From Candidatus Kuenenia stuttgartensis (GTDB lineage Bacteria; Planctomycetota; GCA-002687715; CAIWVZ01): 64,000 nucleotides of DNA. Made by a program: the position numbers and the translations under genes. The DNA lies in NCBI GenBank assembly GCA_945860915.1, contig CAMARR010000006.1:62001-126000 (forward strand). The letters run 5' to 3'. The notes under the pieces were generated by a model. That model was not told where the DNA came from. It made no database searches and worked only from the letters and a program-made list of their open reading frames with translations. How positions within the stretch are numbered: the first letter of the stretch is position 1; each line of letters starts with the position of its first letter. Below are positions 24,257 through 34,400 of the stretch, piece by piece.

Positions 24257-26800
24257 CTACCATTGCCCGTTGAACCAAGTCTTGATTGCAAGGTAGGACT
24301 GCCCCCAGATCAGGGAGTGCCCGACGGCCTTCGACTCCGACTCTGGGAACATCAACATCTTCATCGACATCTTCGAATAGCTCGAAGGGTCATTCGTGTT
24401 CACGCTCGTTACGGTTGGACCTAGCTGCCAGTACCGAATCGCCGTCTCAAAGTACATCTCCGACCACGCAAGATCTTCGGCCGAGTTGAAGATTGCTGCC
24501 GAGTACGCGAACACTGCCGAAACCCACCAGTCGAACAGGACGGACTTCTCGGATCCACCGGTGACAGGGCTCCACTGGTACCAAACCTTCGGAATGTCCC
24601 ACGCGGTGAGTGGTCCCGACGGAAGGATGCAGAACTGAGTCTTGAGCGCGGTCTTCATGCGATCAAGCAGCGGCAGAAAGCGTGCGCTGTGGGATGCCAT
24701 CGTGTACTTGGCTGCGCCGACGAACACGGTGGCATCCATCCATGGTTTTGCTGTATTTTGATCTCCGGCATTTAGAACATAGCCGTGAGCCCCTTGTTGG
24801 ATTTCGATCTGCTCAAAGCGGGCGATGCCAGCCTCGGCAGCCAAGAGGTAGCTCTGATTGCCTAGGAAGTTGTAGGCTGCGACGAGGTTGTCGATGCCCC
24901 AACCAGCGATGCGCGACCCATAGAGTCCATCCCAGTTTCCTGGTGGGATTCGAAGAACGAACTCAATGTTCTCGATCGCGGCTTCTCGACTCGCTTCGTC
25001 ACCGGTGAGGATGTAGCCAATAAGCAGACCCTCTATCCAATTGTGGGAAGCGTAAGGGAACGAGTAGTTGCCATGCCACCAGCCCTTCTCGTAGAACTGA
25101 CCTCCGCGGAACGACTCCGCCGGATCCTTCGAGTGGCTTTGACCATAGTCGCGGCGGTATTCGTGGAGGTCACGTGCAACATCATAGGACGCATAGTCGC
25201 CCGAACGCAGCCACGCATTCCACGTAATTGCAGGCCAGTCGTAGTGCAACGAGCTGAAGCCGTCCGACCACGGAATGTCTCCGAAGTTCGCCCATCCATA
25301 TGGATGGTGGTACCCGTAGGTTCCGCCACGATTTAGGAAGGCCCTCAGTCCGACTTTGCCGTAGTTCGGCATGTCATCCGCAGCTTGATCGTCACCAAGA
25401 AGATTATTGAATTGCTCGAATCGATTCCACGAGACTTCGCTCGAAGCCACGCGTTCCTTCCAGAGGGTACCCATCGCGCCCGTTCGGCGGATGTACCAAC
25501 CTGGTGCGACACCCGCCAACGGTGCTGCCGTGCGTTTCGAGACGCTCGTCACCGATGTCGTTGTCGCGGGACCAGTGTGGAAAGCCCAATTCATGCGATG
25601 GTTCTTCCAGCGACCACCTTCGAACCGATAGCCGGCGAGCGCGTTGGGGTCGACTGGAATCGACGTCGATGTCGGCGTTGCGTAGACTCCTCGATACTCG
25701 GGGCCATGGCCAAAGTCCGGCCAGAGCCCGACTTCGACGGAGCCATTCAGAACCTTCAGTGTCTTCGGGTGGTTCTGCCAAAAACGGTCGACCGCAACTG
25801 TAAGCCCCATGCTTGCCGTCGAGACATCGACGGTGCCCGAGTGCTTGTTTCCCGTCGACGTCACGGTTCCTGCGAGCTGCTCTGTGAAGAGGAAGCCGGT
25901 GGTCAGGTTTGTGGGATTCGTTGCAGTCGTAAACTCCTGCCGCACATCGAACGACTGTCCAGGCTGCAGATTGGTTATGCCAGTAGGTGTCGCGACGCGA
26001 AAACCAGAGCCCGCAATGGGCTGCACGATGGCGAGTTTGTCAAAGTACTGTTGGCCATCCGGAATGGTCGACGAGAAGCACCCGTAGGCCGCGGGATTCT
26101 CTAGACGGAATTGCATCTCGACTTCGTTCGACCCTGCTTGGAAGTACCACCGGCAGGTGTAGGCGAGAGCCCCTATCCAGCCCTTCTGAACGACGTTGAC
26201 TCGAACCGATTGATAGCCAACATAATCCTCGATGGTGGTGGATGTCGGAAATGCTGCGGGTACCGATCCATTGATGTACCGCATGCTGAGTCCGCCCGGT
26301 TGATTCACCACGGTGACTCCGTTGACCACGGCTTCCTTAAACGGCGCAAACGTAAGTCGTGGGATTTTGAACCAGCTGTTCGGGCCAGTGAAGATGCGAA
26401 TCTCGTTCATGTCCTGCTGGGCATACAGCTGCCCCGGTATCCCAAGCCCCGAACTGACTTGGTAGGTAGCCTCACCATTTGCAGGAACCGTTGCCGCAAA
26501 CATGAACTGAACCCACTTGAGTGGCTTCGACGTGTCAGTGCGATCTCCTCCCCAGCGCGATAGAACCTTCGCCTGATGTGCAACTGGCTGGTTTTCCTGT
26601 CCGGTCGTAATGCACAGCGCAGCGGCGCTGTAAACGGGATAATTATCGGGAAACGGAACACTCACGCTGACACGCTCGTTGGTGCGAGCGATATCCGTTC
26701 CATTCTTGATCTTGAGTGGAAGCAACGGTGTACGCACCTGCGCGTAGGCTGCGGTCACAAGGAAGAAGAAGACTGCGATTTGGCGAATGGACATGAACAA
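24257..26800 (-). CDS. Large exported protein, RGLX/YetA-like polysaccharide lyase candidate
   Basis: An 847-residue secreted protein with a signal peptide (about 1-21, ending TAAYA). The N-terminal half is beta-rich (VSVSVPFPDNYPV, WVQFMFAATVPANGEATYQV, YFQAGSNEVEMQFRLENP). The C-terminal half is rich in aromatic-lined helices (YDWPAITWNAWLRSGDY, YASHNWIEGLLIGYILTGD, FDWWVSAVFAYSAAIF), which predicts an alpha/alpha-barrel. This beta-sandwich plus helical-barrel layout matches the PcRGLX/YetA-like group, whose characterised member is an exo-rhamnogalacturonan lyase. I recognise the architecture, not the catalytic residues, so the substrate is unknown. It stands alone between the tRNA and a radical SAM gene. 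Confidence 0.55.
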   Translation of the reverse strand: MFMSIRQIAVFFFLVTAAYAQVRTPLLPLKIKNGTDIARTNERVSVSVPFPDNYPVYSAAALCITTGQENQPVAHQAKVLSRWGGDRTDTSKPLKWVQFMFAATVPANGEATYQVSSGLGIPGQLYAQQDMNEIRIFTGPNSWFKIPRLTFAPFKEAVVNGVTVVNQPGGLSMRYINGSVPAAFPTSTTIEDYVGYQSVRVNVVQKGWIGALAYTCRWYFQAGSNEVEMQFRLENPAAYGCFSSTIPDGQQYFDKLAIVQPIAGSGFRVATPTGITNLQPGQSFDVRQEFTTATNPTNLTTGFLFTEQLAGTVTSTGNKHSGTVDVSTASMGLTVAVDRFWQNHPKTLKVLNGSVEVGLWPDFGHGPEYRGVYATPTSTSIPVDPNALAGYRFEGGRWKNHRMNWAFHTGPATTTSVTSVSKRTAAPLAGVAPGWYIRRTGAMGTLWKERVASSEVSWNRFEQFNNLLGDDQAADDMPNYGKVGLRAFLNRGGTYGYHHPYGWANFGDIPWSDGFSSLHYDWPAITWNAWLRSGDYASYDVARDLHEYRRDYGQSHSKDPAESFRGGQFYEKGWWHGNYSFPYASHNWIEGLLIGYILTGDEASREAAIENIEFVLRIPPGNWDGLYGSRIAGWGIDNLVAAYNFLGNQSYLLAAEAGIARFEQIEIQQGAHGYVLNAGDQNTAKPWMDATVFVGAAKYTMASHSARFLPLLDRMKTALKTQFCILPSGPLTAWDIPKVWYQWSPVTGGSEKSVLFDWWVSAVFAYSAAIFNSAEDLAWSEMYFETAIRYWQLGPTVTSVNTNDPSSYSKMSMKMLMFPESESKAVGHSLIWGQSYLAIKTWFNGQW

Positions 26801-26971
26801 CCTCTTGGGTCGACGAACTCGAACTAGTCCACGGAACTACGCGGCCTAAACAGCCGATCCCGCGATGACGCCTCTTGCCCTCCAGCTAGAGCTCGCCATA
26901 CCTCCCCATCGGCGCAATACGGAATATTCATTAGAAGCATGGTCGACTCATAATGTTGACACGAGAGCAAC

Positions 26972-28048
26972 TTATGCTTCAGCAAACAGGTCTCCCTGAG
27001 TTGGCTTACGATCGGGACGCATTCCGATGACCTCGGGGTCCATTGCAGTCCATGCGGTGGTGAGTCCATGCTTGCGGCACATGCGCATAAAGAGCGCGTG
27101 AATGACGCGCGCGTGCTCGCCTTCTCCCGAGTGCCTCACACCCGCGCGCACGCTGTTGAGCGCACCGCCCCGCATCCCGCGCAGACGCGCAATGACCTTA
27201 GATGCTCGCAACGGAAAGTTCGTCTCCAACCATCTAATGAACAGCGGCTCGACTGCGCCCGGCAGACGAACGATGGAATGCCCCGCGCGCGCTGCGCCGT
27301 GTTGCTTTGCTGCTTCGAGGATTGCCGGGATTTCCTCGTCAGTCATGCCAGGGATCACCGGGCCGATGTTGACTCCGACCGGAATTCCGGCATCCGCGAG
27401 ACCGCGAACCGCCTCAAGGCGCTTCGTCGGGGCGCTCGCCCTTGGCTCCATAAGGCGAGCGAGTTGAGGGTCTAGAGTAGTCAATGAGATGGTAGCCGTT
27501 ACGAGTTTGTGCTTGGCTAGCTCGGAAAGCACGTCGACATCGCGCAAGACAAGTGCGTTCTTTGTGATGAGCAGCACGGGGTTTCGTGCATCAAGCAGCA
27601 CCTTCAAACACGCCCGCGTCAGTTGAGTGACTCGCTCCACCGGCTGATAGCAGTCGGTGTTGCCCGACATACAGATGGGTTCCTTACGCCAAGATCGCCG
27701 ACCAATTTCCTTCTTGAGAAGTTCCGCTGCATTGGGTTTGATTACGATCCGCGACTCGAAGTCGAGACCAGCAGAGAACCCAAGCCACTCATGGCTCGGC
27801 CGCGCGTAGCAGTAGATGCACCCATGTTCACAGCCTCGATAGGGATTTACGTCAAATCGGAATGGGATGTCGGGACTCTCGTTGCGCGCGAGAATCGACT
27901 TCGCATGGTCTTTGTAGAAGACTGTCCTGAGCGTTCGCGGCTCGTCGTCCTCACATGGCAAGTCGATCGCCCATGGCTCAAGGGCATTGGCCGAAAAACG
28001 ATTCGGCGGATTCGTGGCTGAGCCTCGACCTATCGGGAGATCTCCCAT
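26972..28048 (-). CDS. PA0069-family radical SAM protein (SplB-related)
   Basis: Radical S-adenosylmethionine enzyme of the group annotated as PA0069 or Rv2578c-like, related to spore photoproduct lyase. The cluster motif is CEHGCIYC (CX3CX2C; C73, C77, C80), within YRGCEHGCIYCYARPSH, which is diagnostic for this family. ICMSGNTDCYQPVER follows. Substrate unknown. The start at 28048 places AAGGTGG at 7 bp; an ATG two codons upstream would be too close to it. Length 358 residues is normal. Confidence 0.88.
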   Translation of the reverse strand: MGDLPIGRGSATNPPNRFSANALEPWAIDLPCEDDEPRTLRTVFYKDHAKSILARNESPDIPFRFDVNPYRGCEHGCIYCYARPSHEWLGFSAGLDFESRIVIKPNAAELLKKEIGRRSWRKEPICMSGNTDCYQPVERVTQLTRACLKVLLDARNPVLLITKNALVLRDVDVLSELAKHKLVTATISLTTLDPQLARLMEPRASAPTKRLEAVRGLADAGIPVGVNIGPVIPGMTDEEIPAILEAAKQHGAARAGHSIVRLPGAVEPLFIRWLETNFPLRASKVIARLRGMRGGALNSVRAGVRHSGEGEHARVIHALFMRMCRKHGLTTAWTAMDPEVIGMRPDRKPTQGDLFAEA

Positions 28049-28085
28049 GGTCATGCCACCTTACACCGGTTGAGGGACAAGAGTG

Positions 28086-30053
28086 TCAGCGCAGTCGCAC
28101 GGCGAGTGCTTGCGAACGGACGGGATGCGCCTCGTCCACTTCATACTCAACCCACCACAGCACGACATCGTGCTTAACTGCTCCGAGGATGGCCGAGTCG
28201 AGCGGATGATCAACGACTCGATCCCCAACAACCAGTTGAAACCTCGCGCCTGGGACATTCATCGCAACCCGCCCGCCCGATGACCGCGTCGCGGGATCCA
28301 ATGGAATGTCCGCTACGGCCGTCTCACCACTTGGAACGGCGACGCATACGGCAATGGAATCCACGCCGGCTGGGACGTCGAATTCGAACCGAAACGTCGG
28401 GTCCTGATCCCGTCGCAACGAACTCCCATGAAAGGGCACTGCGTTTGCCAACGTAAAATCGGCTTGCCGGGGAAACGCATCGACAACGCGAGGTTCGTCG
28501 AGATGTAACTCAAGACGCTTGAGCACGGGTGGTGACGCGCCCTGCGTCATCCACATCGCGAGTTCCGACGGCGCACCGGCTCTAGAACGCACTTGATCCG
28601 GAGTCAGGAGTCTGACCTCCATCCCCGGCGGCGGAACAAACGGAGGCCGAGCCGCGCTGCCGATGGCTCCACCAAACACATAGGCGCCGTCACAGATGTT
28701 CACATACGGCTGCGGTGCAGCTACGCCACCGCCCGGACTTTCGGCCCACCATCCATCGAGCAGGATGACACCCGGGGCCTTGACGCCATCGATCAAGCCC
28801 GCTGCGATTGTGTTCGCACGAGCAGTGGCATGACGAAACGCGTCGAGGTTAACCCGCCAGATCGATGCACCGGTCATCGCAGATGCCGCGAGAAGTGGAA
28901 TCACAACCCCCGGGCGCGCATTGATGACGCGAGCAACTAATGACCCCGAGGCCACTGCGAGAGCAATAAACGGCAGCACAAGAAATCGCCCCTGTGCCAA
29001 GTCGGGAGTGACGCCATTGCCCGGAATTGCGAGCAAGGTCAATGGGACCAAAGTCCACACAACAACAACGAGTCCATCTCTTGCGACGGTTCGAACCGAG
29101 GCTGCGAGTGTGACGCCTGCGCTCCTTGACGCGAACCCAAACAAAACAAGTACTGCTGCGCCCGCGGGAACCAAAACTGCGCTCCACACACTGACACCCT
29201 GCGCCGCCAGCGAGTCCATCACGGTCGCATTGGCCGGCCGAAACAGAAAGGAGCCCGAGCGAAGTGCTTCGCCGATTACGGAAAGCAACCCGGGCCGATC
29301 GGCTAGGTGTTCGAGCATTGATTTGCCGTTGTAGGCTCCAAGCGCCCTACCGAAAAGACACCAACGAGCGGCGAGGTACAGAGCTGCGACGCCAAACACC
29401 GGAGCATGCGTCCGCAGCTTGGAAAGAACGTGGCTTCGGACGGATGCGCCATTTGATCGCGGATGCAGAATCAAATCGGTTAGAAGCAACATCGGCGCGA
29501 GCACGATGGCTGTTTCCTTCCCGAGATAGCCTGGAACCGTGAGTAATGCGAGACGCCATCCGCGCGCCGGAGCCAGCATCACACACCCAAGGGCCGCGGC
29601 GGCGGAAACTCCCAAGATGAGATCTTGCCGCGCAACCAGCCATGCGAGCGCCTCTGTACAGCCAGGATATGACCCAAACCACACAGCGAGCACAGCTGGC
29701 CAGACGGCCCCCTTCACCTGCATTCTCTTGCACACAACATGACCCAAGATCAGCGCTAGTGCGCCCCACCAGATCATTGACTGGTAGTGATGCTTGCCGG
29801 GATCCGCTCCAAAGATCTCATAATCAAGCTCGACCGACAGAATCGTCAGCGGGCGAACAACTTCGAACGTCGGTGCCCAAGTATTTGTGACCGATCGGAC
29901 AAGGCGATTTGCGAGGCCAGGGTGTTCGTTTTGGTCAACTACAATGCGCTCTCCGAGATACCAGTCGTCAGCAAGAAATCCGACGTCGAGCGCGTCTCGT
30001 GTGATGAACCCGATGAGAACAAGGGCAACTAGGGCTGCAATGCAATGTTTCAT
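28086..30053 (-). CDS. Polytopic membrane protein, GT-C/mannosyltransferase-like
   Basis: A 655-residue protein with an N-terminal GT-C-like core: the first external loop has FLADDWYLGE (DD motif), then VVRPLTILSVELDYEIFG and a YQSMIWW segment, as in protein or lipid-linked mannosyltransferases. About eleven membrane helices reach residue 425. The last 230 residues are soluble and beta-rich (RFEFDVPAGVDSIAVCVAV, VPGARFQLVVGDRV), probably periplasmic. Its start overlaps the aminotransferase stop by 4 bp, so they are co-translated. Sugar donor and acceptor cannot be read from sequence. Confidence 0.6.
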   Translation of the reverse strand: MKHCIAALVALVLIGFITRDALDVGFLADDWYLGERIVVDQNEHPGLANRLVRSVTNTWAPTFEVVRPLTILSVELDYEIFGADPGKHHYQSMIWWGALALILGHVVCKRMQVKGAVWPAVLAVWFGSYPGCTEALAWLVARQDLILGVSAAAALGCVMLAPARGWRLALLTVPGYLGKETAIVLAPMLLLTDLILHPRSNGASVRSHVLSKLRTHAPVFGVAALYLAARWCLFGRALGAYNGKSMLEHLADRPGLLSVIGEALRSGSFLFRPANATVMDSLAAQGVSVWSAVLVPAGAAVLVLFGFASRSAGVTLAASVRTVARDGLVVVVWTLVPLTLLAIPGNGVTPDLAQGRFLVLPFIALAVASGSLVARVINARPGVVIPLLAASAMTGASIWRVNLDAFRHATARANTIAAGLIDGVKAPGVILLDGWWAESPGGGVAAPQPYVNICDGAYVFGGAIGSAARPPFVPPPGMEVRLLTPDQVRSRAGAPSELAMWMTQGASPPVLKRLELHLDEPRVVDAFPRQADFTLANAVPFHGSSLRRDQDPTFRFEFDVPAGVDSIAVCVAVPSGETAVADIPLDPATRSSGGRVAMNVPGARFQLVVGDRVVDHPLDSAILGAVKHDVVLWWVEYEVDEAHPVRSQALAVRLR

Positions 30054-31342
30054 GCGAGGTCGCGTAGGACTGTGTCAAAAGCCTCAGAGAACTGATCGAT
30101 CTCGGCAAGCGAGGTATAGACATTCGGGGAAATTCGCACCCCGGGCTCACGCCATGTTGGAACCGCGGTGATTGAGATCCCATGCTTTTCCATGAGCCGA
30201 GCGGCCACCTTCACACAGTCGTGCTTCGGAGTTGCGACATAGCCGATTCCACACGCGAGCGTTGGGTCGCTAGGAGTGAGGACCCGTGCCTCTTCACGGC
30301 CGACAAGACGCGCCGACCAACGGTCCCGAAGGAACCGCAATCGTGCGGCCTTGCGGTCAATGCCGATCCCGACGGTGAATCTCAGGGCTTCCAGGATCGC
30401 CAATCGCATGGCGGCGGGCCTTGTCCCTGTCTCCTCGAACTTCTTGATGTCGTTGTCTAGCGTCGCAGGTTGCGGCATAAGCGCCCACATTCCCGCTATG
30501 CGCTCCTTGCGAACAAACAACATGCCTGTGCCAATGGGAGCTCCGAGCCACTTGTGCAGCGTCGACGCGTAGAAATCGCAATTTAGTTCGGCGTTTGTAA
30601 ACGGGAAGTGGGCTAGCGCATGGGCTCCGTCCACAATGACATCGATCTTCCTGAGTCGCGCCTGCGCGACGATTTCCTTGACGGGCCAGATTCGGCCCAA
30701 GACATTTGTCACATGGCAGATCTCGATGACTCGTGTTCTCTCGGTGACTGCGTTCATCACGAGATTTGCGAGATCGCCTTGCGACTGTCCTTCAGACGAT
30801 GGGGAGAGGACTTTGACGACGATGCCCTCGCGTCGTGAGCGCTGCCTCCACGTTTGAAGGACCCGTGGATAGCTGTGGTCGGTAGTGATGACTTCGTCGC
30901 CCGACTTGAGGTCCATCCCCATCACCAGTGTCGCGAGGCTCTCGGATGCATTTCGCGTAATGGCCATCTCCATGGATTCGCAGCCAAAAAGCCTCGCGAG
31001 TTCGCGACGGGCCTGCTCAACTCGGGGCTCCTGTTCTCGAAGAAGCACGATCGAAGGATTGACATTCGCCGCATCGAGCGCGCGCTTCATCGCCTCTAAG
31101 GCTACGCGCGGCGCAGGTGATGACCCGCCGTTGTTCAAATTGACGATATTCGAATCGAGCACATATGCCTGACGCACCATCAGCCAAAAATCCTCGTCCT
31201 TGGCGATTACGTTGGGGTCGAGGTGGGCGCGGTGCCGCGCGGCATCCACTGCGGTGTCGGCAGCCTCGGCGGCGGGCGGAAGCATGTCCGCCGCGAATGC
31301 GACGCCTGCAAGTGCTTTGAGTATGGTGCGACGCGTAGTCAT
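30050..31342 (-). CDS. Tat-exported class V aminotransferase-like PLP enzyme
   Basis: PLP-dependent fold-type I enzyme of the class V group that includes isopenicillin-N epimerase and cysteine desulfurases. The PLP lysine is K264 in STLHKWLGAPIGTG, and VIVDGAHALAHFP carries the PLP-nitrogen aspartate. The N-terminus TTRRTILKALAGVAFA is a twin-arginine signal, so the folded enzyme is probably exported. Length 430 residues fits the epimerase-like branch. It overlaps the downstream membrane-protein gene (ATGA). Substrate unknown. The cysteine needed for desulfurase activity is not evident. Confidence 0.85.
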   Translation of the reverse strand: MTTRRTILKALAGVAFAADMLPPAAEAADTAVDAARHRAHLDPNVIAKDEDFWLMVRQAYVLDSNIVNLNNGGSSPAPRVALEAMKRALDAANVNPSIVLLREQEPRVEQARRELARLFGCESMEMAITRNASESLATLVMGMDLKSGDEVITTDHSYPRVLQTWRQRSRREGIVVKVLSPSSEGQSQGDLANLVMNAVTERTRVIEICHVTNVLGRIWPVKEIVAQARLRKIDVIVDGAHALAHFPFTNAELNCDFYASTLHKWLGAPIGTGMLFVRKERIAGMWALMPQPATLDNDIKKFEETGTRPAAMRLAILEALRFTVGIGIDRKAARLRFLRDRWSARLVGREEARVLTPSDPTLACGIGYVATPKHDCVKVAARLMEKHGISITAVPTWREPGVRISPNVYTSLAEIDQFSEAFDTVLRDLA

Positions 31343-31405
31343 GTGTGTCTATCGGGGGACCGCGTCATCTTCCCACGGAGGAAACGACGCGAGCTCACCA
31401 CGATA

Positions 31406-34400
31406 TCAGGGCAACGTTCTCGGAGTGATTTTGATGATCTTGTCGTCTGGCAAGATCTGCTCGATCACGTCCATTCCCTCCACAACACACCCGAAAATGG
31501 TGTAGCGAAGGTCGAGATGCGGCGTTGCACGATGCGTGACGAACCATTGACATCCACCCGTATCCTTGCCAGCCAAGGCCATTCCGACTGTGCCTTTGGA
31601 GTACGTGAGGTCGGAGACCTCGCAACGCACGACGAACCCTGGGCCTCCCCAACCGTCCCCCCGGGGGCACCCTCCCTGGACCACGAAGGCCGGGACAACT
31701 CGATGAAACGTCCTTCCGTCAAACTCGCCCTGCCGCGCCATGCTATTGAGACGCCACACCGTGACGGGGGCGGCGCGCGTGTCGAGGTGCAAAGTGAAAC
31801 TTCCCCGATCCGTCTCAACCTCCCAGAGTTGAACGACAGGACGCTCAAGATCGCGGGCGATCTCCACCCACGGGAGTGTGAACGCCGGGATGGTCGCGAG
31901 TGATCGACGCGGGACAACGACCTCGACGCCAAGAGCCCTCATCGCCTTGACGGCCCGGTCACGAATGTCAGCGACGGGATGGGCGATCAGAGGCTCGATC
32001 CACACACCATGCTCGGGAGACGGAATGAGAGTTGCAAGGTCAAGAAACACCTGCAATGGCTCCATGTCCATTGGGGAAATGTCAACAGCACGAGTACGTA
32101 TCCACTTCGCCGTCACCGATTTGGCACCGCCGGCCTTGCGCCATGCCATGGCAAGCTGACCTTCGACGGCCCGCCGCACACTATCCCCGGAATGAGATCC
32201 CGTTGGCGCCGTGTCTGGCAGACCGATCCATGACTCGAGGCGTGCCGCTTCGTCAGAGAGCGGCAATCGCCCGGACTCGATTCGCGCCGTGATTGCCTCA
32301 AGCAATGCCGTGCCAACCCGTCGATCCGAGTCGAGCAACAACGCACCGAGAGCATCGTCCCACGGGCCATACGTCATCGCTCCCGCGAGCGCCGAACGAA
32401 GAACTGCCGACGGCGATGTAATCCAAGTCGCAACACTCGATCGCAGGCGCACCGGATCCAACTTTCCTAAAGTCAACAGCGCCGCACGACGGACATCAAC
32501 GACGGGATCTTCTCTGGCAATCCTCAAAACAAGGTTCACTCCGGCGGAAAGGAACTGAGGCGGGAATGGACCGTTTCCTGCAACGAGCCCTTCAATGGCC
32601 GCTCTGCGCATCTGGGGGTCTGACGCGCCCGCGTGCGCAAATAGAACGGGAATCCCACTAGCACGACCGAGGCCACCGAGGGCTGCAATGCGATCGAGCG
32701 TTGCAATGCGATCGCCGCCCAGTGCGAGCATCGCCGCAATCGATGCAATCGCACGATCACTCACATCGACAGAACGAGCGAGCGCACGGGCAGCGAGGCC
32801 GGCTACTTCTCCGTCGAGGTGATCGAGATAGTCCTCAATGAGAGGCGCGGCGGATGCGGGTGCTTTCTGACCGCGTGCCAACCGAAACAGGGCGGCCCGC
32901 AACCGCAGGACATCAGAGTCTCCCGCGAGGATTGCAAGCGCAATAGAGTCACCAACCGGGTCGGGAAATGCCGTGAGTCGCATCAACCGTGCGGAAATCG
33001 GGTCATCTACGCGGTCGGCGTCCAGTTCGATCTCCGATCCAAGGGGTGCGGGATCTCGCGCAGCAAGGGCGCGTTCGACAGCCGAACGGCGAAGGGCGTC
33101 GATGGGCCAGCGGCCCAGCAAGCCCAAAGCCCGGGCGATGTCATCTTCATCTAGATGTGGAAGCAGCCGGACGATCAAGGCCTCGTCCGCGAGGAGTCCC
33201 GCTGCGACGCCGCTTGCGCGCTTGAGCGATTTCGGCCATGGATCGGGCCTCCCGTCCAATAGTTCACTCAACACCACAACTAGGTCCGGATGCCCAACGC
33301 GGCCCAAGCCCGTGACACCCTGCACAAGCAAATCCGGATCGAGCGGCGATGCGAGTGCCTCGCGCCAAGCGGTTGGATCGTCGACGCGTTCCAACTCAAG
33401 CCTAAAAAGATCGGCGACACGCAGTGTTCGTGGCGCGACTTGGCGACTCGTCGCATCCTGTGCGAAGGCGATGGGCGACAGCGCGAAAAGGAGAAGCGCC
33501 GCTGCGACCGCGTTAGGCACTTTGGGTCTCCCCCATGCAAGCAACAGCAGCGCAGTCATAACGATCACGGTTGCAATCAGCGAACCGATCGCGGGAATAG
33601 CGCCGAAAATCAACCAGTCAGCCGCAAGTCCAAACACCGGACCAGCCATAGTCACTGCAGTTGCGCGAGCAGCTCCGGCGCGCGACAGCCCCTTGGTTAA
33701 GGCGAACTGGCCAACAAGGCCGGCCGTCGTCACCAGAAGATGGCCAAGCCATTCACTTCCATTCTTCGGCCATGCGTCCGCACCCATTGCGATGACCCCC
33801 GCTAGAGACCCTGGGATCATAACGGCAGGAAACCAAACGAGGATGGTAAGTGGGTGTTCGGACTTAGATAGATTCCGAATCGTGATGTAAGCCAAGCCGG
33901 ACAGGAGTGACCCCGTCAACCCAACAAGGGCCTCAGTTCGAATCGACCCGCCAGCCGCGCCGCTCGATTTCAGCACGAATGCAATGCCGACGAACGCGAC
34001 GAAGACGAGCAACCAATGCCATCGTCCGGTTGTCTCGCGCAAGAGCCATGGCGCGAGCATTGCCACAAAAATCGGGTGGCTGTACTGCAGCAGGACGGCG
34101 TCGGCGATTCCAACGTGATTGACTGACCAGAAGTAACAGGAGACCGCACCGTACCCCAAGAGCCCCCGAAGGATGAGCCTTGTGGGGCGCTTTCCGGCGA
34201 GCGGAACACCTTGCGAGAGAGCCATGCAGGAGAAGACCAGAGTCATGGCTACCGCGCGTGTGAATACCACGGACTGCGACGGTGCGTTTGATAGAAATAG
34301 CTTGATGAACACGGCCATCAGCGTGAAGCACAGGGCGGACGCCACCATGAGCGCGAGGCCGGACAGATCCTCGGGGCGATTGCGGCTCTCTTTGCGCATC

